Assembly: GCF_000336755.1 (NCBI RefSeq)
Contig: NZ_AOLK01000015.1
Coordinates: 266,541 to 330,540 of the forward strand
Origin: Haloferax elongans ATCC BAA-1513
GTDB taxonomy: Archaea; Halobacteriota; Halobacteria; Halobacteriales; Haloferacaceae
Reading direction: 5' to 3'
DNA: 64,000 nucleotides
Part shown: one piece after another, positions 61,998-64,000 of the stretch
Position numbering within the stretch: position 1 is the first letter of the stretch
How the letters are laid out: each line of letters starts with the position of its first letter
Made by a program: the position numbers and the translations under genes
The notes under the pieces: generated by a model
Databases searched by the model: none
Told to the model about the DNA's origin: nothing
The model's input: only the letters and a program-made list of their open reading frames with translations

Positions 61998-62864
61998 TTA
62001 CTGCTCGTTGATGGCGTCAGACGCGATACTGCGGCCACGTGCGTTGAGTTGCACTTCGCGGCGGACACGAATCTCGTCGACCACGTTGTGGTCGATGAGT
62101 CGCTGAAAGAGTTCTTCGACCTCGTCCACGTCGAGGCCAAGGAAATCTGGAATGTCGAACGGCGAGACGCCGGAGTAGAGTGCGGTGAGAACCTGCTTGT
62201 CGGTCTCGCTCAGCTCGATGGACGTCTCTGAGAGCTCTTCACCTTCTCGGAGAAGCGTATAGAGGAACGTAACCGCTCGTTCGGACCCGGAGATGTACGT
62301 TTGGAGACTCGTCCCCTCGTCGTCTGAGTGCTCAACTTCGATGACGCTTCGAGACTGGTCGATAATCGTACGCTCGCCGGTCTTGATGTCGCCGATGTCG
62401 TCGAGCCGAATCTCGACGAACTTGCCACCGACAGTCGCCATGCTCACTGCTTCTTCTTCGACTTTCAGCCGAGACTTCTCCCACTCGGTATTTTGGACCA
62501 CACCACCAGCGACCGCTGGGTGCCGGGCGAGGAACTGCTCCGAGTTCAAAAGCGCCCCGAAGAAGTCCACCTCGAACTCGTCGTAATCGACGGGGGCGAG
62601 GAGTAAGACCCCAGAGGGGATGTGGATGCTGAAGTAGTCCGAGACGGTTGCGATGCGCTGGTTCACGTCGAACCGTCCACCGAGCTTTTCGATTTTCGGG
62701 AGGGGTATCGTCCGCTTCCCGCCGGTCCCTGCCAATATCAGTCGTTTATTTGACAAGAGAATCCGGCCGCTCGTCCAGTTCACGTCGTGCATCTCCCGGC
62801 CGTCTTTTATCACCTGGAGGAAGCGGCCGCGCGTGTCTCCAAGTTTTTGTTCACCGGGTTTCAT
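61998..62864 (-). CDS. cheF2: CheF chemotaxis coupling protein (CheF2)
   Basis: 288 aa. Standard CheF core: FLQVIKDGREMHDVNWTSGRILLSNKRLILAG, LLAPVDYDEFEVDFFGALLN and ARHPAVAGGVVQNTEW, plus C-terminal winged helix (DKQVLTALYSGVSPFDIP). Shorter than CheF1, with no N-terminal extension. It follows cheR by 3 bp, so it is transcribed with cheA and cheR, and converges on cheF1. Two CheF paralogues flanking the same motor genes is known from Halobacterium, where the first is essential for switching. Confidence 0.93.
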   Translation of the reverse strand: MKPGEQKLGDTRGRFLQVIKDGREMHDVNWTSGRILLSNKRLILAGTGGKRTIPLPKIEKLGGRFDVNQRIATVSDYFSIHIPSGVLLLAPVDYDEFEVDFFGALLNSEQFLARHPAVAGGVVQNTEWEKSRLKVEEEAVSMATVGGKFVEIRLDDIGDIKTGERTIIDQSRSVIEVEHSDDEGTSLQTYISGSERAVTFLYTLLREGEELSETSIELSETDKQVLTALYSGVSPFDIPDFLGLDVDEVEELFQRLIDHNVVDEIRVRREVQLNARGRSIASDAINEQ

Positions 62865-62867
62865 CAG

Positions 62868-63707
62868 TCACCTCTCCTGGTCGTCTCGTGCGCGGTAGAT
62901 GCGCAAGCGCTTTTCTACCGGTTCGAACTGGCCGCGACAGCTGGGTGGAATCGTCTCCGTCATGCCGATGGTGAGGTAGCCGTCCTCTTTGAGTGCCGAC
63001 CCGAGCGTCTCGAACACTGCACGTTTTGACTCGGCATTGATGTAAATAAAGAGGTTACGACAGACGACCAAATCGAAGGTCCCCGGCGGGTCCTGCCGAA
63101 TGAGGTCGTGGCGTTTGAACTCCACCATGTCGGTGACGGCGTCGGCGACACGGAACACGTCGTCGTCGCGTTCGACGTAGCGCTCCCAGTTTCCGATGGG
63201 GTCGAGTTGCTCGGCGACGTCGTTCGTCTCCGACGCTCGGTACTCCGCCGCTCTGGCGGCGCGGAGTATCTCACGCTTGATGTCCGTCCCGGTGATTTCG
63301 ATGCGACGCTCGTCTATCTGGCTGTCGTCGTGGGCGAGCATGCCCAGCGAGTACGCCTCGCGGCCGTCGGAACAGGCGGCGCTCCAGATTTTTATCGGGT
63401 CGCGTCTGCTCCCCTTTTTGCTCAACTCACGGAGCACGTCTCTGAGCGCTTCCCAGACCTCGGGGTTGCGGAAGAAACTCGTGACGTTCACCGAGAGCGC
63501 GTCGAGGAGTTCCTGCTGTTCGTCTTCGTCTTCTTGCAGCAGTTCGTGGTACTCGTCGTACTCGTCGACGCGCCGACGCCGCATCCGCGCGGAGATGCGC
63601 CGGTCGAGGTACGCGTCGTTGTACGAACTCGTCTGGAAGTGCAGCGAGTTCTCGACGTACTCGAGAAGCGGTTCGAACGACGGGTCGTCCTCACGTGGAG
63701 ACGGCAT
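62868..63707 (-). CDS. cheR: Chemotaxis protein methyltransferase CheR
   Basis: 279 aa. N-terminal helical CheR domain (SFEPLLEYVENSLHF, RISARMRRRRVDEYDEY, VNVTSFFRNPEVWEALRDVL) and the SAM-binding fold with IWSAACSDGREAYSLGMLA and the acidic/RF residues in DLVVCRNLFIYI. It methylates receptor glutamates using SAM. Starts inside the cheA stop (TAATG) and precedes cheF2 by 3 bp, so all three are co-expressed. Confidence 0.96.
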   Translation of the reverse strand: MPSPREDDPSFEPLLEYVENSLHFQTSSYNDAYLDRRISARMRRRRVDEYDEYHELLQEDEDEQQELLDALSVNVTSFFRNPEVWEALRDVLRELSKKGSRRDPIKIWSAACSDGREAYSLGMLAHDDSQIDERRIEITGTDIKREILRAARAAEYRASETNDVAEQLDPIGNWERYVERDDDVFRVADAVTDMVEFKRHDLIRQDPPGTFDLVVCRNLFIYINAESKRAVFETLGSALKEDGYLTIGMTETIPPSCRGQFEPVEKRLRIYRARDDQER

Positions 63708-64000
63708 TAGTCCGCTGCCTCCTCGGAACTACCGGGGAGTTCGGTGGGGTCGACTTCGTACATCGCTCGTTTGCCTTCGTCTGGCATCTCCAGTGTGGAG
63801 ACGTCGAGAATCGGAATGACGTTCCCGTCACCGATTACCGCCGTGCCGGAGAGCCCGTCGACGCCCGAAAGCGGCCCCTGAAGCGGCGTCACGACGACTT
63901 CCTCTTGCTTCGTCACGCCGTCGCAGTGAAGCGCCACCTGTCTGTCGTCGGGACGGATTCGGACGACCATCCCACGGTCGGGGTCGGGAGAGTCGATTTC
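63707..64000 (-). CDS. cheA: Chemotaxis histidine kinase CheA, C-terminal end
   Basis: Last about 97 codons only; the frame is open to the window edge. The segment RGMVVRIRPDDRQVALHCDGVTKQEEVVVTPL, then GLSGTAVIGDGNVIPILDVSTLE, is the CheW-like receptor-coupling domain of CheA, which ends with an acidic tail. The kinase core and His domain lie outside. It is the upstream member of cheA-cheR-cheF2. Confidence 0.9.
   Translation of the reverse strand, partial: EIDSPDPDRGMVVRIRPDDRQVALHCDGVTKQEEVVVTPLQGPLSGVDGLSGTAVIGDGNVIPILDVSTLEMPDEGKRAMYEVDPTELPGSSEEAAD

Overview
The window reads as a haloarchaeal chromosome segment, most likely Haloferax or a close relative. It is GC-rich, with strongly acidic proteins, frequent GTG/TTG starts and ATGA overlaps, AT-rich TATA/BRE-like promoter patches, archaeal TFE, archaeal Trm56, RNase P protein Rnp4, and euryarchaeal archaellum and CheF genes. 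The assignment comes from reading the sequence; no database search was run.

Layout. (1) 1-11194: a type IV pilus biogenesis operon on the minus strand: a PilB/TadA-type ATPase with a long acidic tail, a PilC/TadC-type membrane protein, and five small proteins with one N-terminal hydrophobic segment (one carries a PKD domain). A secreted von Willebrand A protein, cut by the window edge, converges on it. (2) 11.5-31.6 kb: housekeeping genes: DMT exporter, tRNA-Arg(CCT) beside a duplicated tRNA-end repeat, TatA, peroxiredoxin, HD hydrolase, MscS channel, CRM RNA-binding protein, Rnp4, two glycosyltransferases, DUF2797, sugar epimerase, SDR, Trm56, TFE, DUF2110, a lipoprotein, CinA-like, NAD-kinase-like, PhoU-AbrB regulator, LEA/WHy protein and small conserved proteins. 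(3) 32-35.3 kb: proline catabolism (aldehyde/P5C dehydrogenase, proline dehydrogenase) around a Bat-type HTH regulator. (4) 35.4-40.5 kb: a complete branched-chain amino acid type ABC transporter (SBP, LivH, LivM, LivG, LivF). (5) 40.5-43.2 kb: RIO-like kinase, UspA, acyl-CoA dehydrogenase.

(6) 43.2-64.0 kb: the motility and taxis region. Minus strand: a free-standing ArlD/E-domain protein; then DUF7500-like protein, CheY, double CheC, CheD, a second free-standing ArlD/E-domain protein and an actin/Hsp70-fold ATPase with altered phosphate-loop residues; later CirA-like KaiC-family protein, CheF2, CheR and the CheA C-terminus. Plus strand: a 7TM/PAS histidine kinase, an EarA-like winged-helix protein, two tandem archaellins, and arlCE-arlF-arlG-arlH-arlI-arlJ-cheF1. 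ArlCE with ArlH/I/J forms the motor; CheF couples CheY to it; CheA/R/C/D process receptor signals.

Most unusual points: the actin-like protein plus extra ArlD-domain proteins inside the taxis region, an internal motif duplication in PilB, palindromes and hairpins in archaellin and ArlD-like leaders, the repeat pair beside tRNA-Arg, and two genes without an orthodox start codon.
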